Numbered from the stretch's first letter, positions 19,962 to 34,900 are shown. The stretch: 64,000 nt of DNA from Castor canadensis (GCF_047511655.1 NC_133398.1:39437638-39501637); one strand, 5' to 3'. The notes: generated from the sequence alone by a model not told the origin. A program made the numbers and translations.

Positions 19962-22900
19962 CTGAAAAGCAAACAAAGACCAATAAATCTTTTCTTCTCT
20001 GGGGGAAACAGAAACAAGTCTTCAAAGAGTTAAGAATCGGCTGATTGACCACTTGTGAAGCTTTTTGGCAAACATGAACTGGTAATTGTTGAAATTTGGT
20101 AAGGGCAGATAGGCATTCATTACATTAATACTATTCTCTCTACTTCAAAAAAAGTTTCCTTATTAAAGTTTACCATACAAATCAACCATGAGCTGGGAAC
20201 TGGTGGCTCCCACCTGTAATCCTAGTTACTCGGGAGGCAGAGATCAGGAGGATTTTGGTTTGAGGCCATTCTGGGCAAATAGTTCCTGAGATCCTACCTC
20301 AAAAATACACAACACAAAAAAAGGGCTGGTGGAGTGGCTCAAGTGGTACAGCGCCTGCCTAGCAAGTGTGAGGCCCTGAGTTTAAACCCCAACATCGCCA
20401 ACAACAAACAAAACCAACCATGGCATAAAGACGCCAATGACTCCACATGGTTGTATCCAAGTGGAACTATACAAAGCTGTAGCAGTGTCTTGGAATATCC
20501 CTTACATTTTGAACACTGCTGCCTAAGTGGTTATGCAGACTATGCCAACCAGAATCCAGGTCATCTGGTTTTCCATAGGTAGAGAGGGACTGGTCCTGTA
20601 GAGCTACACAGTCCCAGATTCTTCAGTAAGGCTGTACCTAATGGGCAATGCCTGGCTATTCTGTCCAGTCCCACAGAATGCCAATTGCTCGGTCATGATG
20701 ACTTTGTAAACTGCCCTGTTTACCTTTCTACAGGTTTTGTGGAGGATGCACAGAGGAAGGAGGCTAGTGAAGGGGCCACTCCACCAGCCTCCTTTTTTGT
20801 GATAGGATTTTTGAGATAGGGTCTTATGAACTATTTGCCCAGGCTGGCTTTGAATTATGGTCCTCCTTATCCTTCTGGCCTTCCACAGTGCTAAGACTGT
20901 GTGGAAGGCCAGAAAGAAATAAGGATTCCTCTGGATTGCAGAGCAACTTTCTGTCACACTGCCATGGTTGCAGGAGAGTTGCTGGGCACCGCCTTCAAAA
21001 AGGAACAGGAAGGGACAGATGGATAGTACTCTTTCCCTGCTCCTTTCTGAGAAAACACCTGGCAGACCTGCTGCTCATCAATTTGGGTCTTCTCTCTCTC
21101 TTTTTGCAATACTGGGGTACTCAGGGCCTACACATTTGAGCGACTCCACCAACCTCCTTTTTTATGATAGGATTTTCGAGGTAGGGTCTCAAGAACTATT
21201 TGCCTAGGCTGGCTTCAAACCATGATCCTCTTGATCTCTGCCTCGAGTAGCTAGAATTACAGGCATGGGTCTCAGGCGCCCAGGTTCTTTTCTTTTTAAA
21301 TCATGAATATGTTTTTGCTGTAAAAATCATTCAGACCATATAGAAGTAGATGGACAGATGGAATAAAACACGAAAGTCCCAACTCACCTTCACTGTCAAC
21401 TATTACCCCCTAATCCCACTTCCATCTCCACAGTAACTATTGTTAACTATGTGATATTCCAGTCCTAAATCATTTGGTGTGGAACTAAAATCACAAACAT
21501 CAAGCCTCTTTTGCTTGAACAGATGTGTCTGACACCCCAATCAACCTTACATATTTGAACATAGCACCCTAAGGCCAAGCCCAATGAGGCCACCAATGGC
21601 TAGTGCAGCCCAGGACATTTCACTCCTGCTGGCTTCTCTGACCAGACTATCCCTTTGGAAAGCAGCTGAAGAATCCTTACTTGTCTGTCTGATGTCTGTG
21701 ATGAGGAATTGGAGGTGGAGGTCGTGTCTGCATTTCCCTTTCAAGCACACCTGTCAGCGTGGTAGGAGGACAAATGGACTTCCCTCTGACAAGAGTCAAA
21801 ACACAGAGTACTGAAAAGTAAGAACTGCTTGTAGAGATAGGCAGATAACTAGAACTCAGCCCTTGACTTTGGCACTATGATGCTGTTGAGGACTCCCTGA
21901 CATGACCTGCATCCTCTCAGTTGTGGTCACTTGCATTCAACCCCATCCCTTCTGCTGGACCTGCTGTTTGCTTCCTCATATGCCACACTTCACTTCTCTT
22001 CATCGGGAAATTCTGACTCCCTCAGGTTCTGATAGTGACCCTAGGTTCTCCTTGTCCCCTCCAGGTTCACACTACCGCCTGTTTCTGTTAGTGGCAAAAC
22101 AGTTTTCAGAGGACCCCTTGAGTTGAGAAGTCCAGCATTCTTTCTGTTTTCATCATGTTAGGAGGGCACACCCAGGAACAGGAGACAGAAAAAGGACAGA
22201 CGTGATGAGAAGGCATCCTGTTAAGGCTCCTAGGGCCTGCTCCCTCCACCTGCAGAAATGCTGCCTCCAGCACCTGCCATGGATCAGGGTAGACATGACA
22301 CTTGGGCACCTGGGGTGTATCTGCTCTGGAATGAGGCATGAGCTTTGCCCTCTAGCTCAGACCTTTAGATCATTAGGAAATGGCAGTCCCAGAGAAGAAA
22401 AATTCCTTCTACTCTTCCAAGAGGGAGAAGAAGTAAGGAAAGCAAATACTGACAGACCCTGCCTCATGGATTGTCTGCCCTGCTGAGGAGTTCCTCCTGC
22501 GACATCAAGATCAACCTACCTGATGGCAGTGACCACGACGTTGCGCTTCGGTTCACTATCATAGCTTACGCTCTCCAGGCCATAAACTTGGGCCAGGTCA
22601 TGGATGATCCGGCGGTGGTCTCTGTTCATGGGAGGAAAGCAGTGGCTTTTCTTATTATTCTTTCCCTGTATTGAGGGAAGAGATGACTTGATTGATAACA
22701 TAATCCTGAAAACAAAAAATGCTTACAACTATCCTTACCACCACAGGAGTAGCTTGGCCAATAAGAGGTGACTGAATTTTAGAGGTTCACAGTTATAGCC
22801 TTTTACTACCTGCTACACGAGCCCAGAGGGATGTGGATGGGAGCTGAAGTGCTTCTTTGCCTATGTTGTGATGAGTAGACAGACAGGGTTAAGGACAAAA

Positions 22901-25900
22901 AATAAGTGAACTGAGACTTAGTGGAGAGCTTAATTATTCCTCCTGAGGAGGCTAGTAACTGGGGAGTGAGTGATATTCCCAAGAAATTACTAAAAAAAAT
23001 TGAAGACTTAAAAAACAAAGAACATTTCACTTACTATAAAAGTATGTTCTACACTAAAAGCCCTGAGTATGCAGATATAGATATACTCAGGTCTCCTGAT
23101 TAGAAGAGGAACAATGCATTCTACTTGTCCTTCAGGTGACTATCCTGTTGGGAAGTGGTAACAGAATGGGGGAAAGGAAGGGAATGGGAAGAGGGTGAGG
23201 GAAATAATGGGAAGGAAAATGACCATCATTAGACATGAAGCTAAAATAGTCATTTTGTCTTCCCTCTCAGTCTCCGCCTAAATTGAAGATTTTTTCACAT
23301 AAATCTACCTTCGTGACATCCCTGGGTGCCTCCATAACAGGGGCCTCACTCTGTCACTGTTCTTCAGCTCTAGTGATACAGCTTTTTAACTTTCTCCAAA
23401 AGTTTCTGCCCTGTCTTTGGGGTAACAAAGGAAGAGTATGTTCTACTATCACACACATACTTTTCAGAGATCTGAGGGCCTCACAGGTCTTCTAAGTTTC
23501 CCACAGTCATTTAATTACCACAGTAAGCCCTCCTTGTCCGGAGTTTCTTCACCCTTTGTAAGCACTGAGATAGGATTTTTTTCCCCCCCTTTAGTACTGG
23601 GGTAGAACTCAGGACCTTTTACTTGCTAGGCAGATGCTCTAATACTTTAGTCACTCCACCAGCCCTTTTGTTTGTTATTTTTGAGACAGAGTCTCTCTTT
23701 ATACCCAGACCAGCTTGGACCTTGATCCTCCTATTTGTGCTTTTCCTACATAGCTAGGGATGGTAGGCATGAACCACTGCACCCAGTCACTGATTGAGAT
23801 GGGGGAGTTTCATCAACTTTTTGCTGGGGCTGGCCTTGAACCATGATCCTCCCAATCTCTGCCTCCCCAGTAGTTAGGATTACAGGCTTGAGCCTCCATG
23901 CTTGGCCCTGAGCTAGGATTTTAAAATTTCTTAAACAACTTTTTTATTTTGGTACTGGGATTTAAACTCAAGACCTCATACTTGCCAGCCAGGCAGGTGC
24001 TCTATCACTTGAGCCACTCCACCAGCATGAGCTAGGATTTTTTTTATTTTTAAATTTACATTTAATTTTATTGCAGTTAACTTTTCTGTAATGACTGGAC
24101 CAGGAACGTTCCATGGATGTTATAATGGCTGGGCTTTTGGGAAAGATCAGTACTCTCAAGGAAGCTGTGACTTTTTCCTACAACTACTCTAGGCTGACAG
24201 TGTTTCTGGACTTCATTCTTTCTTTCTTTATTTTTTTGGGTTAAATTCCTCTAAGGCTGGCCTCAGTGGAACGTCTAGTTGGATATTTTGATTTCAACCT
24301 TATTCACGGCCTCCACAAGAGTTTCCATTTCCTTCTCAATGTCACTGACAAACTTTAAATCCTTCCTGAAATGAGAAATCATCACAGTTAATTTCATCTG
24401 TTCCTGTCCTTCTGGGAACCCCTTCCACCCACCCTGTGCCTATAAAGTGCAGATGAGGGACAATGTTGGCAAAAAAAATCCTACAGAATATAGTACAGCC
24501 CTTGGTAGGCCCACATTCCTACCATAGGGACCATCTCTTCAATCCCAAGTTCAGTTCTTCAAGGTGTCGGTTTTGAGAAACTAAGGATGAATTTTATTAA
24601 ACAACATGCAATTTATTATAATAGAGAAATTAACTTCACTTGGCTTAACTACAGAAAGAACACTATTAAACATTCTCATAAGCCTCAATTAAAAAAGTAG
24701 ATAACAAGTTAAAACAAATAAAAATAATAAAAACAACAATCACAAAAAACCCCCCAAGTTACATACCTGGCATCATCTTTCAAGCTATCACTGAATTTTG
24801 ACCCTGAAGAACGTACATTGAAAGGATCAGAATCATCACTGATATCAAATGCCTCTGCTAATCTTCTGAAAATGAGAGAGAAGTATGCAAATTTAGGTAA
24901 AGGAGGGAGAGAGAAAATATCTTCCACAGTAGCCCTCCTTTATTTTCAGGGGATACATCCTAAGACTGCCAGTGGATGCCTGAACACTGTTTTTTCCTAT
25001 GCATACATTATCTATGATAAAGTTTAACTTTTGGGCACAATAAGAGATTAACAATAACTTACTGTAGATTTTAGCAATCTCAGCATATGATGTTCTTTAT
25101 TTTTTGTTTTTATTTATTTTATTTTGGCAGTACTGAAGCTTGAACTCAGGGTCTACACCCTGAGCCACTCCACCAGCCCTTTTTTTGATGGGTTTTTCAA
25201 GATAGGGTCTCACAAACTATTTGCCTAGACTGGCTTCAAACCATGATCTCCTGATCTCTGCTTCCTGGTAGGTAGGCTTACAGGTAAGATCACCAGCTGC
25301 TGATGATTGTTATTAAAATAAGAACCTTCACCTTTTTACTTATAGAAAGCTCTTTTTCTTCCCTTTGATATATCTGAAGTACCAGCATCACTACTCTTGA
25401 GCTTTGGAGCCATTACTAAGTGTAAGGGTTACTTAAACACAAGTAATGCCTCAACAGTCGAGCTGGTAACTGAGATGGCTACTAAGTGACTGGACAAAGG
25501 AATGATTCACATCCTTCACAAGACAGAGTGAGTAGGATGGCATGAGATTTTATCACATTACTCTGAATAGTGTGCAATTAAAAATTTTTGATTTCTTAAT
25601 TTCTGGATTTCTTCATTTAATATTTTCAGTTGACTATACATAATGAAAACTGTGGAGTGAAACTGAGGGTAAGTGGACATTAGTTATCACATTTCCTCAT
25701 TTCTGTAAACTAGATTACTAAAGAAAGAACAACTTGGAACAAATGTGGTATTTTTTTTTTTTTTTTTTGGCAGTCCTGGAGTTTGAACTCAGGGGTCTCA
25801 TGCTTGCTAGGCAGGTTCTCTACTTGAGCCATGGCTCCAGCTATGGGTATTGACGTCATAGAAGAAACTACTTAAAATAGATCTATATGAGTCTGAGCAA

Positions 25901-28900
25901 GCTGAATACTGGAGACTTGGATTACCTGGGAGAAGAGAAGGCTGGGTTTCTGAGATCACTGGGAATGGTAAATGGGGGATGACTTTCTCTGAGGCTTAAC
26001 TTAAGAACAAGGTACAAGCCAGCTGCTGGTAGCTCATGCCTGTAATCCTAGCTACTGAGGAAGCAGAGATCAGGAGGCTTGCGGTTTGAAGCCAGCCCAG
26101 GCAAATAGTTAGCAAGATGCTATCTTGAAAAAAACCATTACAAAAAAAAGGGCTGGTGGAGTGGGGCCCAAGTAGTAAGAGTGTCTGCCTAGCAAGCGTG
26201 AAGCCCTGAGCCCAAACCCCAGTGTTACAAAAAAAAAAAAAGGTACATAATCTAGAGATGTAGCTAGCTCAGTGGTAAAGTACATGCTTAGTAAGCACAA
26301 GGCCCTGGGTTCAATCCCTAGCAACACACACACACCAACACATGGGACACAAAACAGACATATAAGACGGGCGCTGGTGGCTCATGCCTATAATCTTAAC
26401 TACTTAGGAGGCTGAGGTTGGGAGGATCTTGGTTAGAGGACAGCACAGGCAAATAGTTCGAAACCCCATCTCTAAAATAACCACAGCAAAATGGACTGGA
26501 GGTATGGCTCAAGCAGTATACTGTCTGCTTTGCAAACGTGGAGCCCTGAGTTCAAACTCCAGTTCTACAAAAAAGAAAAAGACATTTATACAGGCATGAG
26601 CCACCACACCTGACTAGACAATTTAACTCTTGATGATCACATTTCTCCTGCTGTCTGTTAGCAATAAAAGATTCAGAGCACATGATGGGTGATTGAATGA
26701 CTGCTCCCTCCCATTAATTATAGGACTCAAGAAGAAGTAGATAACAAGCCTCTGAAACCACTTACTTTTTTCTTTCCAAGGCTGAACACTCCTCATCACA
26801 TTCCAACCTTGATAAACAAATGAAAAAAACAAAGTCAGGGCACAGGCTCTACAGCTCCTATCCAGCAATAAAGTCTTGGTGTCAGACTACCTGACAACAC
26901 AGTCAACTCTTGTCAAAGGACTTCTGCCTATGAGGTCACTTCTACTTTATAGGTTTCACTAGCACCCCTCCTCAGGAATCTCACTGTCTCCTCTTGGTTC
27001 CAATCCAGGGAGGCTGGATGAGGTCCTTCTCAAGGACCAGTCCTCAGGCTTACTGGGAGTCTAGGAATGCTCAGTGGGCTTCAGAGTGTTCTCTGGCAGC
27101 TCAGTGGCCAAAGTACTCTGCAGATATCATTCTGACAGTCCCTTCTTCCTTTCCAGATACAGTCATCACTATGGTTCTCTGTTCTCCTGTAGGATGGGCT
27201 GGGTACATCTTCCACTGTTAACTGTCTGCAGTGAGGTCTGGAAAGTCTCCTCTGGTCTTAGCTATGTCTGAATAGGACTCAGGGCTGGAATGTGTGCGGT
27301 CTAAAAATCAGAGTCTGTTGAATACCTTCTGTGTGTGTGAGGGAATTGAGGTAAATGATAAGCCCTGCCCTCGAGAAATTAAGTCTAACTGGAGAAAGAA
27401 AGCATACACATATACTTCAAAATTACCTGGCTTGTTGAACTTCCTTCTTGGTAATTAACTTGCTGATCTCCACTGAATCTCCAAGTTGCATGTCTGTTAT
27501 TTTAGAGGCCATAGAAATCGCAGCTATTCTGAAATACAAAAAAAGAAAAAGAGGCATTGCAGTTTCACAAGAACCTCCCTATGCTAGGGATACAGAAGAC
27601 CTCTTTCAAAGCCAAGCCACCAGAAGACAATTTGTGTAGCTTTGAAAGTCTGTGTATTACAAACTACCTACACATTACGGCATATGTCCTCAGTTAGGTT
27701 CTAAGCAGCTACGCAGGAAATGAAGAGGTAATACATTTCCTCAGAGGTCCCTTGAACATCCAGGCCAACGTGCACCACTCTTGGTTTTTAAATGAAGCCA
27801 ACCTAGTGTCTGTACACTCTTAAGGTCCTACATCCACGGCATACCTTCACATCAAGTCAGAGATACAAACAGCAAGTCATTCCCTGATACCTCCATCAGT
27901 GTACACAGATCTTTGCATGACCACACAGGTCCTAAGACTTCAAGAAGCTGTAAGGTACCTCTAAGAACAATTAGAAACCCCCACGCTGGGGAAGAGACAC
28001 AGGACTTACCTTTGCCTGTGCCAACAAGTAAGTCTTGGAATAATAAAGCAAATCATCACTTCAGTTGGGACAACTTCCCTTCCCAGCTCCAAAGGGTGTG
28101 TGTGGGGTTTGGAGGAGGGGAAGGAGGAGAAGCTGGTGGCTTACACCTGTAATCCTAGCTACTTGAGAGGCTGAGATCAGTGGGATCACAATGTAAAGTC
28201 AGCCAGGGCAAAAATGAAGGGAGACTCTACCTTAAAAATAACCACAGAAAAAAAGGATTGGAGGTATGGCTCAAGCGTAGGTACAGCAGCTTCCTAGTAA
28301 GTGAGAAGCCCTGAGTTTGTATCCCAGTACTATGGAAATAAAACAAAAAAAAAAAAAGACAGGGGATGGAGGTGGGATGGGGTGATGTGGTATGGAGGGG
28401 GCAGGGTGAGAGAAAGGGGAAGGAGGAAGAAGAAAAAGAAAATGATCCTTTTGCAAATTAAAGTTAAGAAAGAAGAGGCACTTCAAAGCAGCACTTTTTC
28501 TTTTCTTTCTACTTGAGCCACACTTCCGCTCTATCTTTTTTTTTTTTTTTTTTTTGCTTTAGTTATTTTTTAGGTAGGGTCTTGTGTTTTTTCAGGGGGC
28601 TGGCCTCAAACTCTGATCCTCTTTGCATGGCTACAATCACAGATGTGTACCTCACAGATGTGAATCATCATGCCCAACTAAGAAATTAAGATTTTTTTTT
28701 TTGGCGGTACTGGGGGTTTGAACTCATAGCTTCACACTTGCTAGGCAGGCATTCTACCACCTAAGTCACTCTGCCAGCCCTTCTTTGTGTTGGGTATTTC
28801 TGAGATAGGGTCTCACAAACTATTTACTAGGCTGGCTTTGAACCACGATCCTCCTGAGTAGCTAGGATTACAGGTATGAGCCACTGGCACCCAGTAAGAA

Positions 28901-31900
28901 ATTAAGATTTTAAAAAATATTTTCAAGGCTGGGAATATAGTTTGATGGTAGTGGGCTTGCCTAGCATGTGTGAAACCCTGGGCTTGATCCCTAGCACTAG
29001 AAAAGAAAAATCAATAAAACAAAAACAAGTAAGAAAACTTTCCAACTTTAGAAAAGTCACAAGGATATTACAATAAATCTATGAATTGCCTTCACCTACA
29101 CCCACCAGCTGTTAACATTTCTATAGCACTAACCTTTGATAAGTACTGGATGCTTCAGAGCAAATCACCATTTCTTTTCTCCGCCCACATTCACACTGTA
29201 GCTCTACCTGAAATCAGATTAGCATGGAATAACTCTTAGCATGGAGAGACTCAGCACATGAAAACCATATGAAGAAACAGGCTTTACTTCTTTTCTTGGT
29301 AGTACTGAGGTTTGAACTCAGGGCCTCGTTGTTGCTAGGCAGACACTCTACCACTTAAGCCACACTCCTAGTTCTTTTTTGCTTTAGTAATTTTGTTTGG
29401 ATAGGGTTTTGCATCTGTCCTCAGTCTCAGGCTATAATCTTCCTACCTATAGCTTCCCTCATAACTGGGATTATAGATTGGCATCACCACATCCTGCTCA
29501 TTTGTTGAGATGGGGGGGGGGTCTCACTAACTTTTTTGACCTGGAGTGGACTCAAACCACAATCTTCCAGGTCTCTGCCTTCTAAGGAGTTGTGATTACA
29601 GGTGTAAGCCACTATGTTAAGCCCCAGGTTTCACTTTTAAAGTCTCTCTCAAATCAAACCATAGCAGAGAACAGAGTCAATTAGTGGCCACTCTCCAACA
29701 TGGAAAAAGTTTCCTTGGAAACTATTTTTTTTTTTCTCGGTACCAGGGTTTCAACTCAGGGCCTACACCCTGAACCACTCTACCAGCCCTTTTTTTTGTG
29801 ATTTTTTTTTTTTTCAAAATAGAGTCTCGAGAACTATTTGCCTAAGCTGGTTTTGAACCACAAAAATCCTCCTGATCTCTGCATACTGAGTAGCTAGGAT
29901 TACAGGTGTGAGCTACCAGTGTCCAGCTTGTTTAGTTTTTTGAGACAGGGTCTCATTATGTAGCCCAGGCTGGCCTCAAACTCATGACTGTCATGCCTCA
30001 GTCTCTTGAGTGTTGGGATTACAAGTGTGTGCCATCATTCCTAGCTAATTCTGTTCTCAATCTTGGCTAAAGGGCCAGGCCTAGAAGTTTTTCCCATTGA
30101 ACCAGAGGTGGACACTTGATCCAGGTCCAACTGAGGTCTGGGCAACTCTAGCTAATCCCTCATCTTTCACCCTCCTTAGGGATGTTCTTTTATGATCCCT
30201 CAGACCAAGCTAAGCATCACACTTACATGCTGTTGTAACAACCTCTACGAGGTGTAACAACTCCTCTATGACAACTCTATGAATTGTCTGAGTAATTATT
30301 TAGTCAATATATGCCCCACTGAATTATAAGGGACTACTGGCCTTATTCACTAGTTCAGCCTCAGGACCTCACACAGAATCTCGTATACAATATGCATTTA
30401 TTAATTTTTGAATAAACGGAGTAGACAATCAGACTGTCTTGGGAATGTAATTTAAGGGAGGCAGGGACTGTGGTCAGGTGGCAGTGGGTACCTGCATGTT
30501 CAGGGGTCACTGCAGTTGGTTCTGGATTCACTAGCAGCCTCAGAATAAATGCTCCATGTGGAGCCAGCAATACGCACCTTGGCTTTACAAGCAGTCACAG
30601 GGCAGGGTGAGCCAGGGTGGCAGGGCGCCATACATGGGTGGCCACAGTCAGCTCTGGGGATGGTACATGGCTGCTTGCAGGTCTCGTCCACAAGACATTC
30701 TCCTTTGTGACAGAGTCTCTGACACTTGTGCATCCCACATGGTAGCGTGGCACTGCAGGGCAATCCGCAAGAGATATCAACCAGGTGACAGGGGATGTTG
30801 CTTCGTAACTAGGAGAGACAGAAGTAGCCAGGTTCTCATCTTCGTGTGGGAACTGGGGTGAATTTTTACTTTTTCTTAAAACATTTCTGAAATTGTAATT
30901 TCTGAAATTAAATGATGTTTTTACAAAGCTTTTTTTTTTGGTGGTACTGGGGTTCAAACTCAGGGCTTCACACTTGCTAGGCAGGCATTGTATCACACTC
31001 CATCAGTTCTTTTATTTTGGTGGTATTGGGTTTTGAACTCATAGTTTCATACTTGCTAGGCAGATGTTCCATCGCTTGAGCCACTCTGCCAGCTCTCCAT
31101 CAGTTCTTTTTTGCTTTAGTTATTTTTCAGATAGGGTCTTGCTTTTTTGCCTGGGTTAGCCTCAGACTGTGATCCTCCTATTTATGCCTCCTGCAGGGTG
31201 GGACTGTAAGTGTGCACCACCATTCCTGGCTTCTTTGTTGAAATGGAGTCTCGATAACTTTTTGTTTGGGTTCACCTTGAATTTCAATCCTTCCAATCTC
31301 CACCTTTCGAAGGGGAAGGATGACAGGCATATACCACCATGTCTGGACCTCAGGCCTTGCTTTTTTAGAGACAGGGGTTTGATACATAGCTCAAGCTGGC
31401 CTGGAACTTGAGATCCTCCCACCTCAGCCTCCTAAGTGCTGGGATTGCAAGCTTGTACAACCATACCCAATTTAAAAACAAAATTTTTTTCTGAAAACAA
31501 CTGGTTTTACTTTCAATGCTTTAGAGGTTAGTTTAAAAAAGCAAACCTGAACTTTAATGCTGTTATATCTAAAAAGATTTGTGGTGGTAGGCATGTGTGA
31601 CCAGGAATAAACTTTCTAAGGCGGCAGCAAGCAAATGAAATCAGACAACTACATAGTACTTAAAAACTCTATGACTGCCCTGGTGAATTGACAGTAGCCA
31701 ATACGAGCTGTACTGGCTGGAAAGTAATGTTACAGTGGAGTGAGGAGGCTGTACCTGGCTCCTGCAGAGGAAACACAACTATACCTGGGCAAGGGACATC
31801 CTAAGTAGCCAAGAGGCAAAATGTCACCATGTGCATTCTTTATGCAAACTTGCCAGGAGGAACACAAGAAGCCTAAACGCTTCAGTCAACTTCTCAAAAT

Positions 31901-34900
31901 TTTCTAAGAAGTGCTCAAAGAAATAAAAGACTTCTTTGTGTAGAAGAGAAAGAAAATATGAAGACATAGCAAAGGTGGACAAGGCTTGTTATGAAAGAGA
32001 AATGAAAACCTGTAATTCTCCTAAAAAGGAAACAAAATAGGTTCAAGGATCCCAATGCACCGAAGAGGACTTCTACTCCCCCACCCCTTCCAATGGTATA
32101 GGGGATTGAACACAGGGTCTCATGCCTGCAAGGCAGGTATGCTACCACTTGAGCCATGCCCCCCAACCCAAGAGGACTCTTATGGCCTTGTCCTGTTCTT
32201 GTTATCATCCAAAATCAAGGAGAACAGGCTGGCCTACCCTGGTGATGTTGCAAGAAACCGGGAGAGATGTGAAACAACACTGCTGTGGTGACAAGCAGGC
32301 TTATGAAAAGAAGGTTGATCAGCTGAAGGAAAAATATGAAAATGATATTCCTACCTACTAGGCTAAAGGAAAAACCTGAAGCAGCAGAAGGGAAGAAGGA
32401 ACAGGAGGAAGGTGAAGAGGATAAGCGGAGGATGAAGATGATAAATAAGGTGCTTCTAGCATAGTTCTTTTTTTTTCCTTGTCTGTAAAGGATTTAACTC
32501 CCTGGTACACAACTCACTTCTTTTAAAGAAAAAAACTGAAAAAGTCATGTAAGATTTGTGCCCTTCATTTTTGTGTGTCTAGTGTTGCATGCTAGGCAAA
32601 CACTCTACTACATCCCCAGCCATCTTTTTAATTTTTTGACAAAGGGTCTTGTTAGGCAGCCCAGTTTGGCCTCGAACTTGACATCCTCTTGCCTCAGCCT
32701 CTTACATACTACTCTTCTGTATTCTTTTTAAATTTTGGGCGTGGTACTGGGGTTTGAACTCAGGGTCTCATGCTAGGCAAACACTCTACCACTTGAGCCA
32801 TGATCCTGAGCCCTTTTGCTTTAGTGATTTTTCATGGGGTCTCATGTTTTTGCCTGGGTGGACATGGACTGTGACCCTCCTATTTATGCCTCCCACGTAG
32901 CTGGAATGACAGGTGTATGCCACTATGTCCAGCTTTATGGTTGGGATGGGGTCTTGTTAACTTTTTTGCCTGGCGTGGTCTCAAACTATTGGAGATCCTT
33001 CCAATCTCCAATTCCTGAGTAGCTGGGATTATAGCTGTAAGACATGGTACTCAGCCTAATTGTTATACTTATGTAGTCATTCAAATTCTTTCAAGAGCCC
33101 TCAAAATGAGGAATATACTTCCACTCCAGTGATATAACGTCTACCTTTGAAGAGGTCTCCAAAGTCTAAGATATATATGCTGTTTGCTTTGGGATGAGTA
33201 TTTTGGTAGAATGTAGTTCTCAACCATTAAACACTTACCTATTCTTGTATCAGGTCCTGGGAATAACTTTTGCTTATCATCTGTCTTCACTATTCATTCT
33301 CCACATTACTTATCCATATTCTTACTCTCCTTTAGGGTGTAATTTCTTCCAAAATGCCCTCGAGAGTAACCTTTTTTATTCCCTTCAGTACTCTACTCCC
33401 ACATTACTGCACTTATAACGGATCTCCCACCTGAATGAAGGCAATATAAGGGCAGGGGTCATGTCAGCCTTGCTGAGTTCTTAATTACTTCAAGTAACCT
33501 GTTACTTAGCACACAGCAGGTATTAAATTAATATTTGTTGAATGAAATTTTAAAAATAGATGTCTTAGAATAAATTTGCAGAGAAAGTGAGGTTTATAGA
33601 GGAAGAATAAATATGGAGGACTATGACTTGAGAATCACTCACAGGACATAAGTGGAGAAAAATATGTCCAATGTCCATCAAGATAAGAAAAGAGGGCTAG
33701 AGGTGTGGCCCAAGTGGTACAATACCTGCCCAGCAATTGTGAGCCCCACTATCACCAAAAAACCAAAACCAAAAAAAACCAAACAACTCTCCCCACAAAA
33801 AAAAAAAAAACCACCACCATGCAAAGGTAAGTGAAGAATATTATATTGAGAAAGGATGTTACATATATCAAGAGAGTTTCAAGAAATGCTGGCCAACATG
33901 TTATGAAGTAAAAAAGAGCAGGCTATAAAACAGTACACTCTTAGGGTAAGGGAAAGGATGAATCACACTTGCCTGGTAGATTATACACCAGAATGTTAAG
34001 AATATTTCTTTCTCTAGCTTGGTTTGATCCCTAGTACTACCAAAATAAACAAATAAACAAACACAAATAATTCTTTTTTGGCAACAGAAATGCATCTTCT
34101 CAATTATCTGTACAAAATTTGCACTTTTTGAATTAGAAAAATTAAGTGTTTAACAAGGGTTTACAGTCAACAATGCTAAACATGGCTTAGAGGTTAAGAA
34201 TAAAGGTGAAAGTCCTTCAGGGTACTGGCCATATAAAGTTAACAGGGAGACTGGAGGAAGGTACATTGTCCCAGCATTCAGGATGGGAAGCTAGGACCTA
34301 GAGAGAAGGAACTTAGTTGCTAGTGGAGAGGTCACCTCTACTCTTGGATATTCACTGAAACAGAACCTTTTCTTGGATTAGTAATATTTCCCCATACCAG
34401 TTAACCTAAAAGTTGTCTTTGAACACAGCAGTGTTCTTAAGGCCAGCTGGGTTAAATTTCATTTGGCTATATTCAGATTTAAAAATGAGCCAGGAACTGG
34501 TGGCTCACATCTGTAACCCTAGCTACTCAGATTTGAAACCAGCCTGGGCAAATATTTCACAAGACCCTATCTTGAAAATACCTAACACAAAAATGGATGA
34601 TGGAGTAGCTCAAGGTGTGGGACCTGAGTTCAAGCCCCAGTGCTGCAAAAAAAAAAAACCAGATTCAAAATACTACCTACGAGATGATTCCATTTCTGTG
34701 ACATTCTCGGGACAGACACAAACAGATCACTGGTTGTCAGGGTCTAGAGATGGGGGAAGAGTAACTCTAGGGGGCACAAAGGAATATTTGGAGAATGAAC
34801 TGTTTTACATCTTGACTGTGATCGTGGTTACATGACCTTATGGATGCTTTTGTTAAGAAACTTACAGATCCTTACACTAAAAAGGGTAAATATTATTGTA

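Noticed and set aside
21547..21750. A - strand frame of 67 codons overlapping an NFX1 exon
   Set aside because: It is in a different frame from the NFX1 peptide [15 protein letters not shown], whose phase matches both neighbours.
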